Below are positions 31,361 through 39,794 of a DNA stretch of 64,000 nt, in pieces. The DNA is from CAYVTM01 sp964454645 (lineage in GTDB: Bacteria > Bacteroidota > Bacteroidia > Sphingobacteriales > Sphingobacteriaceae), in assembly GCA_964454645.1 (NCBI GenBank), contig CAYVTM010000010.1:1-64000 (forward strand), written 5' to 3'. The notes below the pieces were generated by a model. That model did not search any database. It was not told the origin of the DNA and saw only the letters and a program-made list of their open reading frames with translations. A program made the position numbers and the translations under genes. Every line of letters starts with the position of its first letter. Position 1 is the stretch's first letter.

Positions 31361-31368
31361 TACTTTTG
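31361..31368 (+). promoter_or_regulatory. mnmG promoter -7 element
   Basis: TACTTTTG fits the Bacteroidota TAnnTTTG -7 consensus. The predicted transcription start, about 5-8 nt downstream, falls inside the second parS-like site, so ParB binding could affect mnmG transcription. Confidence 0.6.
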
Positions 31369-31370
31369 TG

Positions 31371-31386
31371 CGTTCCACGTGGAACA
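31371..31386. promoter_or_regulatory. parS: parS-like ParB binding site 2
   Basis: CGTTCCACGTGGAACA matches the parS variant TGTTCCACGTGGAACA at 15 of 16 positions; the inner 14 bp form a perfect palindrome. It ends 13 bp before the mnmG start codon and overlaps the expected transcription start of that gene. Confidence 0.85.
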
Positions 31387-31399
31387 GTAAAGAAATACG

Positions 31400-33262
31400 A
31401 TGTTTAATAAATACGATGTTATTGTAGTCGGAGGCGGGCATGCGGGTTGTGAGGCGGCGGCAGCGGCAGCAAATCTCGGTTCGAAAGTATTGCTAATTAC
31501 CATGAATATGGGTGTTATTGCCCAAATGTCATGTAACCCTGCTATGGGTGGTGTTGCAAAAGGACAAATTGTGCGCGAAATTGATGCTATGGGCGGCTAT
31601 TCCGGAATCATTAGTGATAAGACAAGTTTGCAATTCAGGATGCTTAACCGATCGAAAGGCCCTGCAATGTGGAGCCCCAGAACCCAAAACGACCGCATGC
31701 GATTTGCTGAGGAATGGCGGCTGGCTTTGGAACAAATTCCGAACGTTGATTTTTGGCAAGATATGGTGGTGGAAGTTTTGGTGAAGAATGGGAGGGTTCG
31801 TGGGGTAAAAACACAGATGGGAATGGAAGTTGAATCCGGAGCTGTTGTCTTGACTAACGGTACTTTCTTAAACGGAATTATACATATCGGAGAAAAAAGA
31901 TTTGGGGGAGGCAGGACAGCAGAAAGAGCCGCAACAGGCTTAACGGAACAATTACATGCTTTGGGATTTGAATCGGGAAGAATGAAAACCGGAACTCCTC
32001 CGCGTATAGATGGCCGCTCACTCGACTATAGTAAAATGGAAGAGCAAAATGGAGATGAGGAAAGAGGCCGGTTCTCTTATACTCATGTACCCCTGGCTGA
32101 AAAACAGAGAAGCTGCTTCATTACCTATACCAATGAAGAGGTGCATGAAATATTAAAAGAAGGTTTCGAAAAATCTCCGATGTTTACCGGTAGAATAAAA
32201 GGATTAGGACCCAGATATTGTCCCTCGATCGAAGATAAAATTAACCGGTTTGCAGAAAGAACAAGGCATCAAATCTTTGTTGAACCGGAAGGTTTTAATA
32301 CAGTAGAGATTTATGTGAATGGCTTTTCTACTTCTCTTCCCGAAGAAATACAGTATAAAGCTATCACTAAAATACCCGGTTTCGAAAAAGTTAAAATGTT
32401 CAGGCCGGGTTATGCTATCGAATATGATTATTTCCCACCAACACAACTGAACCTCACCCTGGAAACAAAATTGGTCTGCGGACTCTATTTTGCCGGTCAG
32501 ATAAACGGGACCACCGGATACGAAGAAGCAGCTTCACAAGGCCTGATTGCCGGTATAAATGCACACAGAAAACTGAATGACTCAGACGAAGTCATCATGA
32601 AAAGAGCTGAATCGTATATCGGCGTGCTGATCGACGACCTGGTAACAAAAGGAACCGAAGAACCTTACCGCATGTTTACCTCCAGAGCTGAACATCGTTT
32701 GTTGCTCAGACAGGATAATGCCGATATTCGACTTACAGAGCTCTCTCACAAAATGGGGCTCGCTTCCGGCGAACGCATGAATCGCGTCTTGGAAAAGATA
32801 AAAATAACCGACCAAATTCTGCATTACTTAAAAAATAAAAGTGTAGAACCCGCTTCGGTTAATACTATTCTTACCGAGAACGGCACAAACGAAATTCCTC
32901 ATAGTATGAAACTCTACAGCCTGGTTCTTCGTCCGCAAATAGGTCTAAAAGATCTCGCAAAAGCTGATCCCGAACTGAACAGAATGATCCAAAATACAGA
33001 CCCGGAATTTATTCAACAAGCCGAAATACGTGCAAAATACGACAGCTATCTCGATAAAGAATTGGAAATTATTGCCAAAATGAAAAAGTTAGAAGATCAG
33101 TTAATTAATCCGGATTTTGACTATTCAAAGCTCGAATCAATCTCCAAAGAGGCAAGGGAAAAATTGCATAAGATTAAACCCAGAACGCTCGGCCAGGCTT
33201 CCAGGATTTCAGGCGTTTCCCCGGCTGATGTTAGTGTGTTAATGATACACTTAGGGAGATAA
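31400..33262 (+). CDS. mnmG: tRNA uridine-5-carboxymethylaminomethyl modification enzyme MnmG (GidA)
   Basis: 620 residues, full length for the family. With MnmE it installs the cmnm5 group on U34 of certain tRNAs using FAD, methylene-tetrahydrofolate and glycine or ammonium. The N-terminal dinucleotide-binding fold has GGGHAGCEAA (G11-G16). SCNPAMGGVAKG, GTFLNG, MKTGTPPRIDGRS and NGTTGYEEAASQG are all family signatures. The C-terminal helical domain that contacts MnmE and tRNA is present to the end (RISGVSPADVSVLMIHLGR). The partner mnmE is not in the window. In many bacteria gidA lies near the replication origin, which agrees with the two parS-like sites just upstream. It is expressed from its own promoter. 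Confidence 0.98.
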   Translation: MFNKYDVIVVGGGHAGCEAAAAAANLGSKVLLITMNMGVIAQMSCNPAMGGVAKGQIVREIDAMGGYSGIISDKTSLQFRMLNRSKGPAMWSPRTQNDRMRFAEEWRLALEQIPNVDFWQDMVVEVLVKNGRVRGVKTQMGMEVESGAVVLTNGTFLNGIIHIGEKRFGGGRTAERAATGLTEQLHALGFESGRMKTGTPPRIDGRSLDYSKMEEQNGDEERGRFSYTHVPLAEKQRSCFITYTNEEVHEILKEGFEKSPMFTGRIKGLGPRYCPSIEDKINRFAERTRHQIFVEPEGFNTVEIYVNGFSTSLPEEIQYKAITKIPGFEKVKMFRPGYAIEYDYFPPTQLNLTLETKLVCGLYFAGQINGTTGYEEAASQGLIAGINAHRKLNDSDEVIMKRAESYIGVLIDDLVTKGTEEPYRMFTSRAEHRLLLRQDNADIRLTELSHKMGLASGERMNRVLEKIKITDQILHYLKNKSVEPASVNTILTENGTNEIPHSMKLYSLVLRPQIGLKDLAKADPELNRMIQNTDPEFIQQAEIRAKYDSYLDKELEIIAKMKKLEDQLINPDFDYSKLESISKEAREKLHKIKPRTLGQASRISGVSPADVSVLMIHLGR

Positions 33263-33309
33263 GGTATTAACTAACTGATTATCAATAATTTAATGTTATG
33301 AAAAACAAA

Positions 33310-33378
33310 GCGATATAAGCAACGAAAATTAATTTTAAGTAACCGTAATCAAAATAAGTATAAAATCGCTTGTATCGC
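33310..33378. repeat. Inverted repeat upstream of the lipoprotein gene
   Basis: GCGATATAAGC (33310-33320) and GCTTGTATCGC (33368-33378) can pair over 11 positions with one G-U, enclosing a 47-nt AT-rich loop. The second arm ends 16 bp before the start codon of the next gene, so a leader structure or operator is possible. No T run follows, so it is not a terminator. Confidence 0.4.
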
Positions 33379-33394
33379 CTAAAATTAGCCTAAA

Positions 33395-34978
33395 ATGAAA
33401 AATCGATTATTTTTTGCTCTTTGTATATACCTTTTTATACTCTCTTCTTGCGCTAACATCGTGGCACCGAGTGGCGGCAAAATCGATTCCACTGCGCCCG
33501 AAATAAAAAAAGCTGTGCCCGAAAATTTCAGCCGCAATTTTAATTCCGGAAAAATTTTTATACAATTTAATGAATATATAAACCTGAAAGATGCCTCCGG
33601 CCAAATCATTATCTCCCCGGAAATAAGCGGTACCGAATTCAAACTTCGTAAAAAGGCAATAGAAATAAAATTAGGTTCCGTCCTCAAAGAAAACACTACT
33701 TATACCATAAACTTTGGAAATGCGGTATCCGACTTTACGGAATCAAATATCAATAAAGAGTTGCGTTATGTATTCTCAACTTCCGATGAGATCGACTCAC
33801 TAAAACTGAAAGGGAAATTAGTAAACGCTTTTACAACAGAAAAAGAAAGTGGTGTTCCGATATATCTATACCAAGACTTTTCCGATTCTTTACTTTACAC
33901 AACAAAGCCTTACTACGCAACACGCACAGACGAAAACGGAGAATTCACATTCGAAAATATAAAAGAAGGGGATTATTTTTTGGCTTCGCTGAAAGAGTCG
34001 AACAATAATAAAATCTATGACAGCCAGGATGAAGAAATTTCTTTTTATTCTTATCCGGTACATATACATGCCGATACCAATAAGTATGAACTAAGAAGTT
34101 TTAAAGAATCGCCGGTTAATATTCGTTTAACCGACAAAAAATTTGATGACAAATCCGTTTTCCTAAGCTTTAATAAACCCGTCCCCACATTGAGCATAGA
34201 AATTCTTTCAAATGATTCTTTAAAAAATGAAAGTTATGTTTGGTACAACGCCGAAAGAGATTCTGCCAAAATATACCTGAGTAAATGGGTAGATAGTCTA
34301 CAGGTTAAAATAAGCGATCAACTTTTGTATTCAGATACGATCGTACTGAAACGATTCAAAAGAAAAAATACTATCCCGCAAAATTTTATTGGATTAAATG
34401 TTAGCGAAATAATGGCTCCCGGAAAATTTATACATATCAGGTCTCTGAATCCGATAACTTTAAATGCATCGCTGGATTCCGTAATTATAATAGAAGATTC
34501 GATCCGATACAATATCATAGACAGGTTGGCTCGTACCGATGCATTTACTTACAAAGTAAATAAGGATCTGTCTTCAGAAAAAAAATACGAGCTGATTTTA
34601 AAAGACAGCTCTTTTCATGATAATTCAAATACTTTCTCAAAATCGGGGAAATATAATATTATAATACGTAGCATAGAAACATACGGAAACATACAAATGA
34701 AAATTAATGCTCCGGATGGAAGCTACCTGATACAAATGCTGGATGCAAAAAATACCATACTAAAAACTGATACTCTAAATGGTTCTCAGCTGTTAACATA
34801 TACAAATTACAATCCGGGAGAATATAAACTTCGTGTAATATTCGATGAAAATAAAAATGGGAAATGGGATACCGGAAATTTCCTGAGACGAGAACAACCG
34901 GAAAAAATAATATACTATCCCGGTAATATAACTTTAAGAGCCAACTGGGATCTAGAAATGGAATATACTTTCAACTGA
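33395..34978 (+). CDS. Ig-like domain (SbsA/BIg5-type) lipoprotein
   Basis: 527 residues. A lipoprotein signal peptide ends in a lipobox LSSC, so Cys20 would be lipidated and the protein anchored in the outer membrane. The next 100 residues form a bacterial Ig-like domain of the SbsA type (STAPEIKKAVPEN, FNEYINLKDASGQIIISPEI, TTYTINFGNAVSDFTE). This family is common in Bacteroidota as a surface lipoprotein of unknown role. A middle region with TRTDENGEFTFENIKEGDY resembles a prealbumin-like regulatory fold, and the C-terminal half repeats beta-rich segments (VIFDENKNGKWDTGNFL). Its stop codon abuts the stop of the convergent carbonic-anhydrase-like gene with no spacer. The function is unknown; a structural or envelope role is inferred. 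Confidence 0.88.
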   Translation: MKNRLFFALCIYLFILSSCANIVAPSGGKIDSTAPEIKKAVPENFSRNFNSGKIFIQFNEYINLKDASGQIIISPEISGTEFKLRKKAIEIKLGSVLKENTTYTINFGNAVSDFTESNINKELRYVFSTSDEIDSLKLKGKLVNAFTTEKESGVPIYLYQDFSDSLLYTTKPYYATRTDENGEFTFENIKEGDYFLASLKESNNNKIYDSQDEEISFYSYPVHIHADTNKYELRSFKESPVNIRLTDKKFDDKSVFLSFNKPVPTLSIEILSNDSLKNESYVWYNAERDSAKIYLSKWVDSLQVKISDQLLYSDTIVLKRFKRKNTIPQNFIGLNVSEIMAPGKFIHIRSLNPITLNASLDSVIIIEDSIRYNIIDRLARTDAFTYKVNKDLSSEKKYELILKDSSFHDNSNTFSKSGKYNIIIRSIETYGNIQMKINAPDGSYLIQMLDAKNTILKTDTLNGSQLLTYTNYNPGEYKLRVIFDENKNGKWDTGNFLRREQPEKIIYYPGNITLRANWDLEMEYTFN

Positions 34979-35491
34979 TTATTCTTTAAACCATTCACAA
35001 TACATAATGTAATTCCCGGGCAAACGATTTAATAAATCGCGTTGTTCATCCGTAATTTTCTTAATCTTTTTTGCGGGAACGCCTGCATACAAATAGCCTG
35101 ATTCACAAATAGTGTTTTCCAGTACAACAGACCCTGCAGCAATTATACAGTATTCTTCAACAACAGCATGATCCATAACAATAGCACCCATGCCTATCAG
35201 TACATGATCTTTTAATATACATCCGTGCACCAGTGCATTATGTCCTATCGAAACATTATTACCAATTATTGCACTTGCTTTTAAATAGGTACAATGTATA
35301 ACAGCACCATCCTGGATATTTGTATTCGATCCGATCCTGATCTGATGAACATCTCCTCTTACAACTGCATTAAACCATACACTGCAATTATCCCCCATAA
35401 CAACATCACCAACAATTGTTGCATTATCAGCTATAAAACAATCCTTACCGAAAACCGGATGTATGCCTTTAACCGTTTTGATGAGTGCCAT
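34979..35491 (-). CDS. Gamma carbonic anhydrase family protein (left-handed beta-helix)
   Basis: 170 residues built of hexapeptide repeats (for example NCSVWFNAVVRGDVHQIRIG, NTNIQDGAVIHC, NNVSIGHNALVHGC and IGMGAIVMDHAVV), which fold into a left-handed beta-helix trimer. The histidines of VIHC, IGHNA and LVHGC are in the places that bind the metal in gamma carbonic anhydrases and YrdA/PaaY-like proteins. Whether it hydrates CO2 or acts as an acyltransferase or thioesterase relative cannot be decided. The ATG overlaps the nadA stop by one base (TAATG), so the two are co-transcribed and translationally coupled. No functional link to NAD synthesis is known to me. Confidence 0.93.
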   Translation of the reverse strand: MALIKTVKGIHPVFGKDCFIADNATIVGDVVMGDNCSVWFNAVVRGDVHQIRIGSNTNIQDGAVIHCTYLKASAIIGNNVSIGHNALVHGCILKDHVLIGMGAIVMDHAVVEEYCIIAAGSVVLENTICESGYLYAGVPAKKIKKITDEQRDLLNRLPGNYIMYCEWFKE

Positions 35492-36495
35492 TACAATCCT
35501 AATTGTTTAGAAATATCCAACATACGAATAATAGGCGCTTTGGCCCTTTCAATTAAATCATCCGACAAAATTACTTCAGGTTGCTCATATTTTAAGCATA
35601 AATACAATTTTTCAAGCGTATTCAATTTCATATGCGGGCAATCGTTACATGCACAATTATTATCAGGCGGAGCAGGAATAAAAATCTTATCCGGGGATCT
35701 TTTCATCATCTGATGTAAAATACCCGATTCCGTAGCAACGATAAATTCTTTATGATCTGATTTAATTGTATAATTTAATAAACCGGTTGTAGAACCAATA
35801 AAATCAGCCATCTCTAATACAACAGCTTCACACTCGGGATGAGCTATTAGTATAGCCTTCGGATGACGCTCTTTTAATTTCGTTATTTTTTCTCTTGAAA
35901 AAATTTCATGTACCATACAAGCCCCATCCCACAAAACCATATCTCTTCCGGTCTTTTTAATAATATAAGCTCCTAAATTCTTATCGGGCGCAAAAATAAT
36001 TTTTTGATCTTTAGGTAAGCTTTCAACAATTTGAACTGCATTGGTTGAAGTACAAACAATATCACTTAATGCTTTTATCTCCGCCGAACAATTAACATAA
36101 GTAATAACTATATGATCCGGATACTTCTTTTTAAATTCTGAAAATAAACCCGGAGGACAAGCATCCGCCAATGAACAGCCTGCATTCAGATCCGGAAGTA
36201 ATACTTTTTTATCAGGCGACAAAATTTTAGCTGTTTCAGCCATAAAATGTACTCCTGCAAAAACAATCATAGACGCATTGGTTACTGCAGCTTGTTGAGA
36301 TAAACCCAAACTATCTCCTATATAATCAGCAACATCCTGAATATCAGGTTCCTGATAATAATGCGCTAAAATGACTGCATTTTTTTCTTTCTTTAATTTT
36401 TCAATCTCCTGAAACAAATCCAGACTTGGGTCAATGTCTATATCCAGATAACCATGTTGACCTAAGTTTTTTTCTATAAAATCTGTACTTATCAT
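35491..36495 (-). CDS. nadA: Quinolinate synthase NadA
   Basis: 334 residues. It condenses iminoaspartate (from NadB) with dihydroxyacetone phosphate to quinolinate in de novo NAD synthesis, using a [4Fe-4S] cluster. Conserved segments are LAHYYQEPDIQDVADYIGDS near residue 43, FAGVHFMAETAKIL, PDLNAGCSLADACP and the C-terminal NNCACNDCPHMKLN. The cluster ligands are probably C107, C193 and C286, all present. It is divergent from nadB across 410 bp, the usual partner gene, so the pathway start is complete here (nadC is not in the window). It forms an operon with the gamma-CA gene. Confidence 0.97.
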   Translation of the reverse strand: MISTDFIEKNLGQHGYLDIDIDPSLDLFQEIEKLKKEKNAVILAHYYQEPDIQDVADYIGDSLGLSQQAAVTNASMIVFAGVHFMAETAKILSPDKKVLLPDLNAGCSLADACPPGLFSEFKKKYPDHIVITYVNCSAEIKALSDIVCTSTNAVQIVESLPKDQKIIFAPDKNLGAYIIKKTGRDMVLWDGACMVHEIFSREKITKLKERHPKAILIAHPECEAVVLEMADFIGSTTGLLNYTIKSDHKEFIVATESGILHQMMKRSPDKIFIPAPPDNNCACNDCPHMKLNTLEKLYLCLKYEQPEVILSDDLIERAKAPIIRMLDISKQLGL

Positions 36496-36905
36496 ATCTC
36501 AAAAATGGAAATTATCCACCGTATAATAAAATCATAATAATATTTTAAAAGTTTTGATGGTTGATGATTAAGCTGTTGATAACGTTGATAAATAGATTTT
36601 TTAGCCTAAATAAAGATCTTATGAACAGCTATTCACAATTTGTTAACAGTAATTTAATAATAAAAAATTGTCAGTCAGCTCTTTAAAAAATGTGTATAAT
36701 ATGTTAACTCTTATTCTGTTAATTTTAATAAATGGTATAACTTGTTGAATAAACAGCAAAGCCGGGGGAGAATTGTTTTAAAATTATGGATAAAAAAACA
36801 ATTTGTTGAGGATCGAGTAGTTATTCAGAAGTTACTTACATAAAGTTAACATTTTTTTACCCTTATCAACATATTTATTCAGGGAAGCACTTCAATAATC
36901 AGCAC
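36496..36905. other. DnaA-box cluster in AT-rich region between nadA and nadB (candidate oriC)
   Basis: 410 bp without a gene, strongly AT-rich. Matches to the DnaA box TTATNCACA: perfect TTATACACA on the minus strand at 36691-36699. One-mismatch boxes: TTATCCACC 36512-36520 (+), TTATCAACA 36574-36582 (-), CTATTCACA 36629-36637 (+), TTATCCATA 36785-36793 (-), TTATTCAGA 36821-36829 (+), TTATCAACA 36863-36871 (+). By chance one expects about one such word in this length. Taken with the parS-like pair 5 kb to the left, gidA nearby and the change of main coding strand, an origin is plausible. A purely regulatory DnaA titration site, or chance in AT-rich DNA, remains possible. The promoters of nadA and nadB must also lie here. 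Confidence 0.5.
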
Positions 36906-38495
36906 ATGCAAAAAACAGATTTTTTGGTTATCGGATCGGGAATTGCCGGCTTAAGTTTTGCCTTAAAAGCGGCGAAACATGGAAAAGTATTAATCGTTAC
37001 CAAATCAAATGAAGACGAGTCGAATACCAAATATGCCCAGGGTGGAGTTGCCGTCGTTATCAATAAAGACGATTCCTACGAAAAGCACATTAAAGATACC
37101 CTGATTGCCGGGGATGGCTTATGTAATCCGAAAATCGTTGATATGGTTGTGAAAGAGGGGCCTGAACGTATCAAAGAAATTGTACAATACGGAACGAATT
37201 TCGACAAAGACTTTTCCGGAAATTATCATCTGGCAAAAGAAGGAGGGCATTCCGAACACCGTGTACTACACTATAAAGACATTACGGGTTATGAAATTGA
37301 AAAAGTATTGCTCGGACAAATCCATCAAAATCCGAATATCGAAATCCTTACCCATTACTTTGCTGTTGAAATTATTACCGAACACCATTTGGGCAAAGAA
37401 GTGAATAAATCCACCCCTGAAGTTACCTGTTATGGAATTTATGCACTGAATACCCGGGAGGATAAAGTAGAAAAAATTCTTTCGAAAGTTACAGTTATGG
37501 CTTCCGGCGGAGCGGGACATATATATAGTACAACTACCAATCCGGTTATAGCTACCGGCGATGGGGTTGCTATGGTGTATCGGGCTAAAGGAAAAGTTCG
37601 TAATATGGAATTCATACAATTCCATCCAACTGCCCTTTACAATCCGGGCTCTTACCCGAGTTTCTTAATATCGGAAGCGTTGCGCGGGCATGGAGCTGTA
37701 TTGAAAGATCGTTCAGGCAAAGAGTTTATGCATTTATATGATGAGCGCAAATCGCTTGCCCCCCGCGACATTGTTGCGCGCGCCATCGATTCGCAAATGA
37801 AAAAATCGGGAGAAGAATGTATTTTTCTGGATATCCGGCATGTTCCGAAAGAAGAACTCCTGCAACACTTTCCAAACATTTACGCAAAGTGTATGAGTAT
37901 AGGGATAGATATAAGTAAAGAAATGATTCCCGTTGTTCCCGCTGCGCATTACATGTGTGGAGGAATTTATGTCGATGAGCAGGGCCGCTCTTCGATTAAA
38001 CAATTATATGCCTGCGGAGAATGTGCATCTACCGGCTTACACGGTGCGAACAGACTCGCATCGAACTCGCTTTTAGAGGCTTTGGTTTTCGCTCATCGCA
38101 GCTATGAATCGGCAATGAGAATATGGGAGAGTATTTCTTTTAACGAGCAGGTTCCCGATTGGAATGAACAGGGTATCAGCCAATCGAATGAAGATATCCT
38201 GGTGACACATAATATACGCGAGATGCAAAGGATGATGAGTGATTATGTAGGAATTGTTCGTTCCGACTTCCGCCTGGAACGCGCTATGCGCCGCCTCGAA
38301 TTGCTCTACAAAGAAACCGAAAGTTTTTACAAAGCAACCAAACTGTCGCCGAAACTTTGTGAACTGCGCAACCTTATTCAGGTTTCTTATATTGTGATTA
38401 AATCGGCAATGATGCGTAAAGAAAGCCGGGGCTTGCATTATACAACCGATTATCCGCATCATGCCAATCAGACAATTGAAGATACTCTTTTTTAA
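36906..38495 (+). CDS. nadB: L-aspartate oxidase NadB
   Basis: 529 residues. This FAD enzyme oxidises L-aspartate to iminoaspartate, the substrate handed to NadA. The N-terminal Rossmann motif is GSGIAGLSFALKAAKHG. YAQGGVAVVI, GGHSEHRVLHYKDITG, FIQFHPTALY and SEALRGHGAVL are the succinate-dehydrogenase-flavoprotein-family signatures. PAAHYMCGGIYVDEQGRS and GLHGANRLASNSLLEALVF place it in NadB. The C-terminal helical domain (about 430-529) is present. The active-site Arg/His set appears intact, but residue-level assignment needs an alignment. It is divergent from nadA. Confidence 0.97.
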   Translation: MQKTDFLVIGSGIAGLSFALKAAKHGKVLIVTKSNEDESNTKYAQGGVAVVINKDDSYEKHIKDTLIAGDGLCNPKIVDMVVKEGPERIKEIVQYGTNFDKDFSGNYHLAKEGGHSEHRVLHYKDITGYEIEKVLLGQIHQNPNIEILTHYFAVEIITEHHLGKEVNKSTPEVTCYGIYALNTREDKVEKILSKVTVMASGGAGHIYSTTTNPVIATGDGVAMVYRAKGKVRNMEFIQFHPTALYNPGSYPSFLISEALRGHGAVLKDRSGKEFMHLYDERKSLAPRDIVARAIDSQMKKSGEECIFLDIRHVPKEELLQHFPNIYAKCMSIGIDISKEMIPVVPAAHYMCGGIYVDEQGRSSIKQLYACGECASTGLHGANRLASNSLLEALVFAHRSYESAMRIWESISFNEQVPDWNEQGISQSNEDILVTHNIREMQRMMSDYVGIVRSDFRLERAMRRLELLYKETESFYKATKLSPKLCELRNLIQVSYIVIKSAMMRKESRGLHYTTDYPHHANQTIEDTLF

Positions 38496-38653
38496 ATGAA
38501 TATTTATCGACCGGTTTTTATCATTTTAGCTCTATCGGGAATTTTTTTCTAATAGTCGGGTTGAAAAAGAATTAAAAGAACGCTTCGGATAAGCAAGCGG
38601 GGAATAATAAAGATTTATACACGCTGTTTGGTTTTACCGGAAATTTAATTCTA

Positions 38654-38661
38654 TACCTTTG
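38654..38661 (+). promoter_or_regulatory. thiL promoter -7 element
   Basis: TACCTTTG matches TAnnTTTG, with TTTG at 38627-38630 as a possible -33 element 23 bp upstream. The start codon follows 24 bp later. The same 190-bp gap shows a short broken frame (MNIYRPVF... then VEKELKERFG in another frame) that may be gene debris. Confidence 0.5.
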
Positions 38662-38685
38662 TGTTTATATACTATTTGAAATATT

Positions 38686-39726
38686 ATGTTTGAAAACACA
38701 GAACGTTCGGAAATAAAGGATATGGGAGAGTTTGGTCTGATCGATCATCTTACCCGGAACAATACAAGCAGACAAGCTTCTACAAAAAAATCAATCGGCG
38801 ACGATGCTGCGGTATTTCATCATGGAGAAATGCGGAGCCTGATTACTACCGACCTGTTATTAGAAGGAATACATTTCGATTTGGCTTATGTACCGCTTAA
38901 ACATTTGGGATATAAGTCGGTGGTTGTAAACCTGTCGGATATTTATGCGATGAACGGAAAGCCTACGCAAATTACTGTTTCTATCGGTTTGTCGAGCCGC
39001 TTTTCCTTAGAAGCTGTAGAGGAACTATACAAAGGTATTTATTTAGCCTGCGATCAGTATGGTGTTGATTTGGTTGGTGGAGACACATCCGCTTCCAAGC
39101 AAGGATTAATCATTAGCATAACCGCTATCGGCGAAGCGAAAACTGAAGATATTTGTTATCGTAACGGAGCAAAGCTGAACGATTTGATTTGTGTAAGCGG
39201 AGATCTTGGCGCAGCTTACACCGGACTTCAAATTTTAGAAAGAGAAAAACAAGTCTACCTAATAAACCCAAACATACAACCCGAACTGGAAGGTTATGAT
39301 TACCTCATCGAACGTCAGTTAAAACCGGAAGCGCGTAAAGATATAATCGATTTATTTAAACGATTATATCTAAAACCATCAGCAATGATCGATGTTTCCG
39401 ATGGTTTAGCCTCCGAAATTCTACACATTTGTAAACAGTCGAATGTGGGCTGTAGTATATACGAAGAAAAAATACCGCTTGATCCGCTTACCTATAATAC
39501 CGCAAGAGAGCTGGAGCTCGACCCAAGCACTTGCGCTTTAAACGGCGGAGAAGATTATGAATTGCTCTTTACCATAGATCAATCCGATTACGATAAAATA
39601 AAAGATAATTCCGATATAAGTATAATCGGACACATAAGTGATGCAAGCACTGGCTGTCAGCTTATTAGCAAAAGCAATGTGCTTCACCCTATTCTGGCTC
39701 AGGGCTGGAATGCTTTTAAGGACTAA
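38686..39726 (+). CDS. thiL: Thiamine-monophosphate kinase ThiL
   Basis: 346 residues. It phosphorylates thiamine monophosphate to thiamine diphosphate, the last step of cofactor synthesis, in the PurM/AIR-synthase-like fold. Motifs: GDDAAVF (Mg/ATP), TTDLLLEGIHFDLAYVPLKH, VVVNLSDIYAMNGKP, GVDLVGGDTSASK, MIDVSDGLASEI and NGGEDYELLFTI, in the expected order. The N-terminal FGLIDHLT helix is typical of Bacteroidota ThiL. It is a single gene between nadB and the TonB receptor on the same strand. The start is supported by the promoter 24 bp upstream. Confidence 0.96.
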   Translation: MFENTERSEIKDMGEFGLIDHLTRNNTSRQASTKKSIGDDAAVFHHGEMRSLITTDLLLEGIHFDLAYVPLKHLGYKSVVVNLSDIYAMNGKPTQITVSIGLSSRFSLEAVEELYKGIYLACDQYGVDLVGGDTSASKQGLIISITAIGEAKTEDICYRNGAKLNDLICVSGDLGAAYTGLQILEREKQVYLINPNIQPELEGYDYLIERQLKPEARKDIIDLFKRLYLKPSAMIDVSDGLASEILHICKQSNVGCSIYEEKIPLDPLTYNTARELELDPSTCALNGGEDYELLFTIDQSDYDKIKDNSDISIIGHISDASTGCQLISKSNVLHPILAQGWNAFKD

Positions 39727-39794
39727 AAACTAATGACATCTATTTTTATTTCATTGAACTAAACAGTAAATTGGCTTAAAGAAATATAGCCAGC

